A stretch of DNA of 7,046 nucleotides from Candidatus Kapaibacterium sp. (GTDB taxonomy: Bacteria; Bacteroidota; Ignavibacteria; Kapaibacteriales; HRBIN21), in the NCBI GenBank assembly GCA_025055465.1, contig JANWXA010000103.1, positions 1-7,046 of the forward strand, in the 5' to 3' direction. Numbering within the stretch: position 1 is the first letter of the stretch; the number at the start of each line of letters is the position of its first letter. The notes under the pieces are model-generated. The model saw nothing but the letters and a program-made list of their open reading frames with translations, was not told the DNA's origin and did no database searches. Made by a program: the position numbers and the translations under genes. This document shows, one piece after another, positions 1 through 5,877 of the stretch.

Positions 1-406
1 ATTGACCCCTTCAGTTACCATAATGGAAGCGACGGTTGATGTGCTGTGGCATGCTTTGCCCGGAGATCGCCTTGCTCTCACATTTAAGCTTGGCCGCGCT
101 GATTCCGACCACTCTTCCCGAGTTGCGTATTACGTTCCGATACTTGCTCTACTTCGTTACGAGCATCAGTGGCGCGAAGCCCTTCAGAGCCTCGTTGGCA
201 TAGAAATTGTAGGGGCAAGATGGGCAGATCCCCACGAACAGTTAGCCGGATATGTCCGTTTATGGGGCGAACTCCACTATGCTATTGTGCCGGCGTTACT
301 CCTGACACTTACAATCGATAATGCTCTCAATGCGGAGATCTTTCGCTGGAGCGGTTATCAAGAGCGTGGAGTATTTGTCGGAGCATCGGTCCGTTGGTCT
401 TGGTGA
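1..406 (+). CDS. C-terminal part of a probable outer-membrane beta-barrel protein (5' end outside window)
   Basis: The reading frame is open from the left edge (codons begin at base 2) and ends at TGA 404-406. The first in-frame TTG at base 2 is therefore probably not the start, and about 134 residues are visible. Several stretches alternate polar and non-polar residues as in transmembrane beta strands. The chain ends V-F-V-G-A-S-V-R-W-S-W, an alternating last strand with a terminal aromatic residue, which is the usual outer-membrane insertion (BAM) signal. The part before it, L-T-L-T-I-D-N-A-L-N followed by W-S-G-Y and a Gly-rich turn, resembles the last strands of TonB-dependent receptors. 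This is pattern similarity, not a firm family assignment; any other barrel is possible. A TonB gene two places downstream fits a TonB-dependent receptor, and the next gene starts only 3 bases after this stop. Confidence 0.6.
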   Translation, partial: LTPSVTIMEATVDVLWHALPGDRLALTFKLGRADSDHSSRVAYYVPILALLRYEHQWREALQSLVGIEIVGARWADPHEQLAGYVRLWGELHYAIVPALLLTLTIDNALNAEIFRWSGYQERGVFVGASVRWSW

Positions 407-409
407 GAA

Positions 410-1408
410 ATGATGGCTGAGCTGCGTCCCGAAGAACGGACGGGCTTCGAGCCCGAACACGATACCGAGACATTCTTGCTGGAACGGCAGCCTTATCCAG
501 GGTCCCTCCCTTGGCAGCCCGTAGAAGGGGAGGAGAGGGAGGGAGAGCTAACACCCCTTCCGTCCGAGGTTCTGAGCGATGAGCCTGTCATTACCGCCGA
601 AGAAGTCCTGCGATTGGACGAGGAGCTACTGCGCCTCCTACAGGATGAATTGCGGCGCCCCCGGAAGTTGCAGAGAAACCTTTCACCGACAAAGACCGAA
701 AGCGAGATCCTGCTGCAGAAGCAGCAAAGTGCAAGTGGGGAGGCAGAAATAAGCCTAGAAGAGTTCCCGCCACATCCCTCAGCAGTGTGGGAAGAAAGGG
801 GTGCTGTCAATGTTCCGCCAACACCGGAACAGCCTTCAACTACCTACAATCGCCGTCCAAAGAGGACTTTTCTGCCTGAACTTACACTGGGAGTGCTGGT
901 GGCTGCGGGGTTGGTATTGCTGTGGTATTGGGGGGTTTATAAGGGGATGCAGCATGGACAGGGAAACGAGGGAGAAAGGCTAGCCGAGATAATGGAGCGA
1001 GCTCCATTGCGGGGGGCAGGACAAGTGGAGCCTATATGGATTGAATCTGAACGCTTGGTAGCTCAACTACCGTTATTGCAAGTTCATCAACAACAACAAC
1101 CAACCACACTCCCACAAACCTTCCCCTCCCCAACCAGCTCTGCAGCATCTACAGGCTATCCTTCTAGTCCCTCAGCCACTCAACTTTTCGCCGTGCAAGT
1201 GTACGCCTCTCAGCTCCAGGAAGATGCCGTTCAGCTTGCAGAGCACCTACAGCGCCTGGGACTTCCCAACGTTACGGTTGTTCCTGCACAGATACGCGGA
1301 CAAACGTGGTGGCGCGTACGCTTTGGAGCCTATGGAACTCGTCTACAGGCAGAGCAAGCAGCCATAAGGGCTGGATTCCGGAACGCTTGGATTGTTCGGC
1401 TACAGTAA
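410..1408 (+). CDS. Single-pass membrane protein with C-terminal SPOR domain
   Basis: The product is 332 residues long. Residues 1-157 are acidic and probably cytoplasmic, with a likely short helical or coiled segment at about 62-85 rich in Glu and Leu. A hydrophobic segment at about 158-176, preceded by basic residues (N-R-R-P-K-R), is the single membrane span. Residues 226-258 form a Gln/Pro/Ser/Thr-rich low-complexity linker. Residues 257-332 match a SPOR domain: F-A-V-Q-V-Y-A-S near its start, then a helix, then W-W-R-V-R-F-G-A-Y and a closing I-V-R-L-Q strand. SPOR domains bind peptidoglycan glycan strands lacking stem peptides, often at the division site, so a role in septal or envelope maintenance is inferred. 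Two ATG codons stand in tandem (410 and 413). GGTGAG at 402-407, inside the end of the upstream gene, is the only ribosome-site-like sequence and suits the second ATG slightly better. The tight spacing suggests co-transcription with both neighbours. The SPOR call is strong; the cellular role is unknown. Confidence 0.88.
   Translation: MMAELRPEERTGFEPEHDTETFLLERQPYPGSLPWQPVEGEEREGELTPLPSEVLSDEPVITAEEVLRLDEELLRLLQDELRRPRKLQRNLSPTKTESEILLQKQQSASGEAEISLEEFPPHPSAVWEERGAVNVPPTPEQPSTTYNRRPKRTFLPELTLGVLVAAGLVLLWYWGVYKGMQHGQGNEGERLAEIMERAPLRGAGQVEPIWIESERLVAQLPLLQVHQQQQPTTLPQTFPSPTSSAASTGYPSSPSATQLFAVQVYASQLQEDAVQLAEHLQRLGLPNVTVVPAQIRGQTWWRVRFGAYGTRLQAEQAAIRAGFRNAWIVRLQ
991..1008. repeat. 18-base inverted repeat inside the SPOR gene
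   Basis: AATGGAGC (991-998) and GCTCCATT (1001-1008) are perfect inverted arms around a GA centre. As RNA this folds into a 7-bp stem with a CGAG loop. It lies in codons 194-200, just after the membrane span, with no U-run behind it, so it is not a recognisable terminator. It may be chance. Confidence 0.5.
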
Positions 1409-1417
1409 CGAGGCTTC

Positions 1418-2185
1418 GTGCCGCGACAGATGCAGAGTTCTCGTGAATCTTCTCTTACCATACGTATCCCGTGGGACCGCATTACTGCGCGCGCCTTTCT
1501 TCTCTCTCTTCTCGTGCACATCTGCATTTTCTTGCTGGCCCTCCATTTACGGTGGTATCCCGAACCGCCACGGCAGTTGGAGGTACGCAGTATCCCCGTC
1601 GAGCTGCTGACTCTTGGATGGGGAGAGGGAAACAAGCCCGCCGGAGGGAACCTTTCCCCTGAAGGGCGTGCATATCGGGAAAAGCCCAGAGATCAATTGG
1701 CGGACGCCAACACGGTACGGTCACGACCTCGCGCCATTACCCAAGGTGCCTTGGAACCGACTCAGGCAATCCCGCATCCTGCGTCCGAAACCCCGACAAA
1801 AGCGATGAACAATCTGCCGTCCGAGCAAAAAAGTGTCCCACAGGGGGCACTTCTGGGCTCTCCTCAGGGGTCGGGTCTGGGGGTGCAGGGCGGTGGTACC
1901 GGCAAAGGTCTGGGCTTTGACATCGAGTGGGGAGGTGGGGGAAATCGGATCGTTCTGTCCAAGGTGTTGCCTCAGTATCCACGTGGACACAACGTTGCCG
2001 GGCGAGTCCGGCTTCGCTTCACCGTATTGCCCGACGGAACAGTTGGAGCAATCATACCACTTCAGCGCACTGATCCCGTACTGGAACGCGCGGCAATAGA
2101 GGCTCTGCGTCTTTGGCGTTTCAATTCCCTCTCGACCTCCATCGAAATGTTCGGTGTCATAACTTTCACCTTCGAGCTTCAGTAG
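1418..2185 (+). CDS. tonB: Energy transducer TonB family protein
   Basis: This is a 255-residue TonB-type protein that transmits proton-motive-force energy from an inner-membrane ExbB/ExbD complex to outer-membrane receptors. A short basic N-terminus leads into one membrane anchor at about residues 24-44. That anchor contains S30-L-L-V-H34, the same Ser-x3-His spacing as the functional S16/H20 pair of E. coli TonB. Residues 45-175 are a periplasmic linker that is Gly-rich at about 145-175, ending D-I-E-W-G-G-G-G. Residues 175-255 are the TonB C-terminal domain, with Y-P at 187-188, L-P-D-G-T-V at 204-209, A-A-I-E-A-L near 226-231 and W-R-F at 233-235. I chose GTG 1418 because GAGG at 1410-1413 sits 4 bases before it; ATG 1430 is the alternative and would still keep the anchor. 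The gene lies 9 bases after the SPOR gene and 26 before ugd. Oddity: the linker lacks the Glu-Pro/Lys-Pro repeats of proteobacterial TonB. ExbB/ExbD are not in view, so its partners are unknown. Confidence 0.9.
   Translation: MPRQMQSSRESSLTIRIPWDRITARAFLLSLLVHICIFLLALHLRWYPEPPRQLEVRSIPVELLTLGWGEGNKPAGGNLSPEGRAYREKPRDQLADANTVRSRPRAITQGALEPTQAIPHPASETPTKAMNNLPSEQKSVPQGALLGSPQGSGLGVQGGGTGKGLGFDIEWGGGGNRIVLSKVLPQYPRGHNVAGRVRLRFTVLPDGTVGAIIPLQRTDPVLERAAIEALRLWRFNSLSTSIEMFGVITFTFELQ
1867..1890 (+). other. Putative G-quadruplex motif in the tonB linker
   Basis: Four G-runs (1867-1870, 1873-1875, 1879-1883 and 1888-1890) are separated by loops of 2, 3 and 4 bases. This satisfies the common G3+/N1-7 quadruplex pattern on the coding strand, and therefore in the mRNA. 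The run encodes part of the Gly-rich linker, so Gly codons explain much of it. Folding is not shown. Confidence 0.4.
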
Positions 2186-2197
2186 AAAAGCGTCCTC

Positions 2198-2202
2198 GGA
2201 GG
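2198..2202 (+). promoter_or_regulatory. Ribosome binding site for ugd
   Basis: GGAGG at 2198-2202 lies 9 bases before ATG 2212 and fixes the ugd start. The frame stays open upstream to 2113, but that extension overlaps the tonB coding end and precedes the Rossmann start, so it is not used. Confidence 0.85.
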
Positions 2203-2211
2203 CCCACCACA

Positions 2212-3549
2212 ATGTACAGGATTGCAATTGTCGGGACTGGGTATGTAGGGCTAGTCACTGGGGTGTGTTTCGCTGAAACGGGAAACGATGTCACCTGTAT
2301 TGATGTAGACGCCGAAAAAATTCAGCGCCTCCAACAGGGAGATATCCCCTTTTACGAGCCTGGTGTAGAGCGTCTGCTTCGCGAGAACGTGGACAAAAGA
2401 CGCCTTCGGTTTACTACGGATTTGGTTACCGCAGCAAGGGCATGCGAGATCGTTATGTTATGCCTCCCGACCCCACCGAACGAAGATGGTTCAGCCGATA
2501 CCAAGCATGTCCTTAGCGTTGTTCGACAACTGACAGAGATATATCGCCAGCATCCACCCCAACAACCCTGTCTTATTGTGACCAAGAGTACCGTTCCACC
2601 TGGTACCACTCGACAATTGGAAGAATTCCTTCGCCATGAGCTCCCTGAAGCCCCGATCGTAGTAGCCAGCAATCCAGAGTTCCTCAGCGAAGGTTCTGCG
2701 GTAGAGAATTTCATGAAGCCGGAGCGTGTCATTATTGGGACCCGAAGCACTTGGGCTGCCAAAATTCTCCGTGACCTTTATGAACCTTTTGTTCGGACAG
2801 GCAATCCGGTGTATGTGATGGATGAAACCAGTGCGGAACTTACAAAATACGCTGCGAACGCTTTCTTAGCGCTTCGAATATCGTTTATGAACGAGCTCTC
2901 AGGCTATTGTGAAGCTATCGGCGCAGACATCGAGCAAGTACGCATAGGTATTGGTTCCGACAGCCGTATCGGGAAGCGCTATCTCTTTGCCGGCTTGGGA
3001 TATGGAGGGAGCTGTTTGCCTAAGGATGTGCGGGCCATTACCCAGGCAGCCTCTCGGGTGGGGGTGCCTTTACGAGTAATTCCTGCAGCAGAGGAGGTGA
3101 ACTCCCAACAGATTCAACGTTTTCTGTGCAAGATTCGCCAGCGTTTCATGGGGGACCTCTCTAATCGTACTCTGGCCCTTTGGGGAGTTGCCTTCAAGCC
3201 CAATACGGATGATATCCGCGAAGCCCCTGCCCTGTACATCATCGAGGCGCTTTTACGTGATGGAGCACGCCTTCGAGTCTACGACCCGCGAGCATTGGAA
3301 AATCTCCGCCGCCTCTACGGAGAGCTTCTTTTTTACGCCAAAACACCCTACGAATGCGCTGAAGGGGCTGACGCGCTGGTCATTGCCACCGAGTGGGCAG
3401 AATTTCGGAACCCTGACTTCGCCTCCCTTCGCCGGCTTCTGAACAACCCGGTCGTCTTCGACGGGCGTAACCTGTTCTTGCCCTCTGAGATGCAGCAGCG
3501 GGGGTTTGAGTATCACAGCGTTGGCCGGGTGCCGGTGCGTCCAGCTTGA
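2212..3549 (+). CDS. ugd: UDP-glucose 6-dehydrogenase
   Basis: This is a 445-residue cytosolic enzyme that oxidises UDP-glucose to UDP-glucuronate with two NAD+, supplying uronic acid for surface polysaccharides. The N-terminal Rossmann domain starts at once with I-V-G-T-G-Y-V-G-L (residues 6-14). Family blocks follow: Y-E-P-G near 48, C-L-P-T-P at 84-88, T-K-S-T-V-P-P-G-T at 124-132 and N-P-E-F-L-S-E-G at 154-161. The central helix carries T-K-Y-A-A-N-A-F (Lys212, Asn216). The catalytic block is G-Y-G-G-S-C-L-P-K-D, with nucleophile Cys268 and Asp272. The relative spacing of Lys, Asn, Cys and Asp matches human UGDH (K220, N224, C276, D280). The C-terminal UDP-binding domain includes W-G-V-A-F-K-P-N-T-D-D-I-R (324-336) and A-T-E-W near 392-395. 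Length is typical and all key residues are present, so it should be active. It sits 26 bases after tonB. Neighbouring GDP-mannose or UDP-ManNAc dehydrogenases are the only near alternatives, and the motif set favours UDP-glucose. Confidence 0.97.
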   Translation: MYRIAIVGTGYVGLVTGVCFAETGNDVTCIDVDAEKIQRLQQGDIPFYEPGVERLLRENVDKRRLRFTTDLVTAARACEIVMLCLPTPPNEDGSADTKHVLSVVRQLTEIYRQHPPQQPCLIVTKSTVPPGTTRQLEEFLRHELPEAPIVVASNPEFLSEGSAVENFMKPERVIIGTRSTWAAKILRDLYEPFVRTGNPVYVMDETSAELTKYAANAFLALRISFMNELSGYCEAIGADIEQVRIGIGSDSRIGKRYLFAGLGYGGSCLPKDVRAITQAASRVGVPLRVIPAAEEVNSQQIQRFLCKIRQRFMGDLSNRTLALWGVAFKPNTDDIREAPALYIIEALLRDGARLRVYDPRALENLRRLYGELLFYAKTPYECAEGADALVIATEWAEFRNPDFASLRRLLNNPVVFDGRNLFLPSEMQQRGFEYHSVGRVPVRPA

Positions 3550-3572
3550 GCTGCGGTGAAAATATCCGATAA
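3546..3572 (+). promoter_or_regulatory. Candidate sigma-28 (FliA-type) promoter before fliL
   Basis: TCCGATAA at 3565-3572 matches 7 of 8 bases of the sigma-28 -10 consensus GCCGATAA. Exactly 11 bases upstream, TTGAGCTG (3546-3553) matches the TAAAGTTT -35 consensus at only about half its positions. The -35 overlaps the ugd stop codon. The element lies in the largest gap of the + strand block, directly before the flagellar genes and about 20 bases before their ribosome binding site. The position and -10 are persuasive; the weak -35 keeps this a candidate. Confidence 0.45.
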
Positions 3573-3591
3573 TCTACCCAGCATGTCAACC

Positions 3592-3599
3592 AAGAGGAG
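3592..3599 (+). promoter_or_regulatory. Ribosome binding site for fliL
   Basis: AAGAGGAG at 3592-3599 lies 9 bases before ATG 3609. An out-of-frame ATG at 3604 lies only 4 bases from it and would give a 17-codon Arg-rich peptide ending at TGA 3655-3657. The fliL frame is preferred because only it gives a family match. Confidence 0.75.
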
Positions 3600-3608
3600 C
3601 CCGATGCC

Positions 3609-4115
3609 ATGGCGGAATCGGAAACCAAGAGCCCGGAGAAGCCCAAGAGAGGGATGAGCGTCCCCATGGTTATCGCACTGGTTGGCGGGGTAGCACTCCT
3701 CCAAGTTGTTCTATTTGTGCTGCTATTTCGCCTTTTTGTTGCTCCATCCTCGGCAGGCCCAGAAAAAGCATCGGAAGCCGAAGCAGCACACGCTGCACCA
3801 ACGGAGCCACCTTCAGGAGTTATCGTTCCGGTAGAGGACTTAGTTGTCAACCCACGGGGATCCTCATCACGGTACGTTCTAATAGCACTTGGTCTGGAAG
3901 TTGCAGATGCTAAACAAGGTGAGCGCTTACGCCAAGAGCTCATGATCCCTGCCCGTGACCGAAAAAAGACTGTTGTGACTTCGTATTCTATTGAGGAGCT
4001 CCAGGCATCTGGTGCCCGAGATAGTTTGCGGGCGCAGATTCGGCAGGAGCTTGCACAAGTTTTGCCTGGTGTTCAATTGCGGAACGTCTATTTTTCTAAA
4101 TTTGTTATCCAATAG
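3609..4115 (+). CDS. fliL: Flagellar basal body-associated protein FliL
   Basis: This is a 168-residue inner-membrane protein. FliL surrounds or contacts the MotA/MotB stators at the flagellar basal body and supports torque or stator function. A short charged cytoplasmic tail (1-17) is followed by a strong membrane span at about 18-43. An Ala/Glu/Pro-rich spacer covers about 45-70. The periplasmic FliL domain spans about 71-168: V-E-D-L-V-V-N-P (75-82), S-R-Y-V-L-I-A-L-G-L-E-V (87-98), a basic R-D-R-K-K stretch, S-I-E-E-L, and the family-typical ending V-Y-F-S-K-F-V-I-Q. The length is normal. FliL sequences diverge a lot, so the call also rests on the fliM-fliN-fliO genes that follow, 13 bases downstream. 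It is the first gene of the flagellar group and probably first in its transcript. Confidence 0.93.
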   Translation: MAESETKSPEKPKRGMSVPMVIALVGGVALLQVVLFVLLFRLFVAPSSAGPEKASEAEAAHAAPTEPPSGVIVPVEDLVVNPRGSSSRYVLIALGLEVADAKQGERLRQELMIPARDRKKTVVTSYSIEELQASGARDSLRAQIRQELAQVLPGVQLRNVYFSKFVIQ

Positions 4116-4128
4116 GCTCGACTGACCT

Positions 4129-5118
4129 ATGCCACAGGTGCTGAGCCAACAAGAAATTGACGTCCTGTTGACAGGTATCTCCAGCGGGACAGTCGAAGTA
4201 GAAGACCTTTTGCGTGAACCTACGAAGCAGGTCCTCCCGTACGACTTCCGCCGCCCCAATCGCATTTCTAAATCTCAGCTTCGCTCGCTACAGTCCATCC
4301 ATGAGTCATTTGCTGAAACGGTGGCGTATTACCTTCTCTCGCGTCTCCAGGCATTGGCCTCTATCGGGGTCACTTCAGTTGACCAGCTCTTTTATTCGGA
4401 GTACTTGCTCTCGCTACCGCGCCCGGGGTGCCTTTATATTGTAGAGTTAGAAAATACTCAGCGCCAAATCATCTTAGAATTAAGCCCGCAATTGGCACTC
4501 ATCGTTGTGGAACGCCTCTTGGGTGGGGAAGGGGTAGCGGTGCCACCGAAGACCCGTTCCGTGACCCCTATAGAACAGGCTGTGCTAAAGGGCGTCGTCG
4601 AGCATATGCTCCGGGCACTGGAGGAAAGCTGGAGTTCTACAGCACCGATGCGCTTCTGCCTTCTGCGTATGGAGACGGAGCCCGACTTCGTCCAAATTGC
4701 TTCTGCCTCAGAAATTGTTGCCGTCATCAGCATGCAAGTTACCGTGGGCATTCATTCCTATGCAATGAGTCTGTGCTACCCTACATTCGCCCTGGAAGAG
4801 GTGCTAAGCCGCTTAGAACGGCAACAAATCACACATGCAGCAAGCTATGAGCAGCAGCGCCTCAGCAGGGCGATCATCCAGAAACACTTGCAGACCATGC
4901 AGTTGCAAATCAGTGTAGAACTGGGGACGGCAACTATTACTGTAGGGGAGCTGTTGCAGCTTCGTGCGGGGGATGTGCTGCGTCTGGACACCCAGCCTAC
5001 GGGTCTGCTACCTCTCGCGATAGAGGGACAGCCTAAATTGTGGGTACGCCCGGGAAGTATTGCTGGACGTCGTGCCGTCCAGATTGTGCGTCCCATCCGT
5101 CCCGAAGAAATCGGTTAA
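4129..5118 (+). CDS. fliM: Flagellar motor switch protein FliM
   Basis: This is a 329-residue C-ring protein that links the MS ring protein FliG to FliN and binds phosphorylated CheY to switch rotation. The N-terminal CheY-binding peptide L-S-Q-Q-E-I-D-V-L-L (residues 5-14) is intact. Next comes the conserved Y-D-F-R-R-P-N-R-I-S-K block (38-48) and S-I-H-E-S-F-A (56-62) at the start of the middle, FliG-binding domain. R-L-L-G-G-E-G (129-135) is the family glycine motif. Residues from about 258 to 320 form the SPOA domain, opening I-S-V-E-L-G, which is clearly paralogous to the FliN domain encoded next. Length is typical and no key block is missing. No convincing ribosome binding site is visible in the 13 bases before ATG 4129, so translation may be coupled to fliL or leaderless-like initiation used. 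An intact CheY-binding motif implies that chemotaxis genes exist elsewhere. Confidence 0.97.
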   Translation: MPQVLSQQEIDVLLTGISSGTVEVEDLLREPTKQVLPYDFRRPNRISKSQLRSLQSIHESFAETVAYYLLSRLQALASIGVTSVDQLFYSEYLLSLPRPGCLYIVELENTQRQIILELSPQLALIVVERLLGGEGVAVPPKTRSVTPIEQAVLKGVVEHMLRALEESWSSTAPMRFCLLRMETEPDFVQIASASEIVAVISMQVTVGIHSYAMSLCYPTFALEEVLSRLERQQITHAASYEQQRLSRAIIQKHLQTMQLQISVELGTATITVGELLQLRAGDVLRLDTQPTGLLPLAIEGQPKLWVRPGSIAGRRAVQIVRPIRPEEIG

Positions 5119-5139
5119 ATCAAGGCGAAGAGTGATGTC

Positions 5140-5535
5140 ATGACAGAACAGGAACTGACTCAGGCCCAGGAGAGTGGATTTGAGCCGACAGCCCCTGAGG
5201 CTGAGCCCCCTTTAGAAACAGCCTCTTCAGGGACTTCGCCTACCCCGGAGCCACCTGAAACGCTCCTGCACGATCCCAAGCTGGAACTGCTATTCAGTAT
5301 TCAGCTTCCCGTCTCTGTTGAATTAGGGCGCACGACGATGTACATTCGGGATATTCTGCGGTTGGGGCGAGGCTCGGTTGTTGAATTCGACCGCCTGATA
5401 ACAGATCCAGTTGATGTTCTGGTCAACGGTAAAAAGGTTGCTGAAGGAGAGGTGGTGGTAATAGACAAACACTTTGGTATTCGGATAACAACCCTGGTGG
5501 AGCCGGCAGAGCGGTTGCACGGCTTACGGAAATAA
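5140..5535 (+). CDS. fliN: Flagellar motor switch protein FliN
   Basis: This is a 131-residue protein that forms the base of the C-ring with FliM and helps dock the export ATPase complex through FliH. Residues 1-45 are a Pro/Glu/Thr-rich disordered extension. Residues 47-125 are the SPOA domain: L-P-V-S-V-E-L-G-R-T (56-65), I-R-D-I-L-R-L-G-R-G-S-V-V-E-F-D (69-84), D-V-L-V-N-G-K (92-98), then A-E-G-E-V-V-V-I-D and F-G-I-R-I-T. This is the short, FliN-only architecture, not the longer FliY form with a CheC-like phosphatase domain. GAAGAG at 5127-5132, 7 bases before ATG 5140, is the likely ribosome site. An out-of-frame ATG at 5135 reads two codons and ends in a TGA that overlaps the fliN start. 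The gene lies 21 bases after fliM and 3 bases before fliO. Confidence 0.97.
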   Translation: MTEQELTQAQESGFEPTAPEAEPPLETASSGTSPTPEPPETLLHDPKLELLFSIQLPVSVELGRTTMYIRDILRLGRGSVVEFDRLITDPVDVLVNGKKVAEGEVVVIDKHFGIRITTLVEPAERLHGLRK

Positions 5536-5538
5536 ACT

Positions 5539-5877
5539 ATGGATGAAGGCGTACTGATTCGTACAGTGCTCATTCTGATAGCCTTCTTTACTCTCCTACT
5601 TGCAGCAGCGTATGGAATTCGACGCTGGGCATGGGGTGGGGGGAACAGGAACGGGCTAAGATTACGCCTCCTTGCCCGACTGCCCATAGCGCCCAAGGCA
5701 GCGTTATACGCTGTCCGGGTTGGCGAGGTCGTTTTCCTCCTCGGCGTGACCGAACATAGTATTAGCGTTCTCCGACAGTATACGGTTGAAGAGTGGGAAG
5801 CGGCCCGGGTGTCCGAAACCTCTCCTACCGAACCCTTGCGACTTCTGTGGTCTCGCCGAGGCTCGGCCCAGACCTAA
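5539..5877 (+). CDS. fliO: Flagellar biosynthetic protein FliO
   Basis: This is a 112-residue bitopic inner-membrane protein. FliO helps FliP assemble into the core of the flagellar type III export gate. One membrane span lies at about residues 5-26, followed by a basic and Gly-rich turn (R-R-W-A-W-G-G-G). The cytoplasmic FliO domain follows, with L-R-L-L-A-R-L-P-I-A-P-K-A-A-L-Y-A-V-R-V-G (41-61) and F-L-L-G-V-T-E (66-72), the recognisable family core. The tail beyond about 85 is variable. The position 3 bases after fliN is the standard fliN-fliO order and supports the call. The usual next gene, fliP, is absent; the gene ends directly against a convergent gene, and its last nine codons encode a strong hairpin. 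No strong ribosome binding site is seen (GGA at 5528-5530 only). Confidence 0.92.
   Translation: MDEGVLIRTVLILIAFFTLLLAAAYGIRRWAWGGGNRNGLRLRLLARLPIAPKAALYAVRVGEVVFLLGVTEHSISVLRQYTVEEWEAARVSETSPTEPLRLLWSRRGSAQT
5849..5874. terminator. Hairpin at the fliO 3' end, possible bidirectional terminator without U-tract
   Basis: Outer arms GGTCT (5849-5853) and AGACC (5870-5874) and inner arms GCCGA (5855-5859) and TCGGC (5863-5867) form a 10-bp stem with a 1x2 internal loop and a GGC loop. It ends at the base before the fliO stop. Neither strand has a T-run behind it, so it does not meet the standard intrinsic-terminator definition. Its position between two convergent genes suggests a role in stopping transcription or protecting mRNA ends. 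Confidence 0.4.

Noticed and set aside
1088..1099. CAA x4 microsatellite and G6 runs (930-935, 1011-1016) in the SPOR gene as phase-variation tracts
   Set aside because: The CAA unit is three bases and cannot shift the frame, and six-base G runs are too short to suggest slippage switching.
2113..2211. Upstream extension of the ugd reading frame by 33 codons
   Set aside because: It overlaps the end of tonB, and the Rossmann motif begins right after ATG 2212, which has a GGAGG site at the right distance.
3526..3549. Possible sigma-54 promoter (GG/GC elements) at the end of ugd
   Set aside because: The GG and GC pairs are not at the required 10-base separation.
3604..3657. 17-codon Arg-rich frame starting 5 bases before fliL
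   Set aside because: It is only 4 bases from the ribosome site and looks like a by-product of the fliL start region; no evidence of function.
5627..5655. G-rich stretch in fliO as a quadruplex
   Set aside because: Only three runs have short loops; the fourth needs a 9-base loop, so it is weaker than the tonB motif and is explained by Trp and Gly codons.
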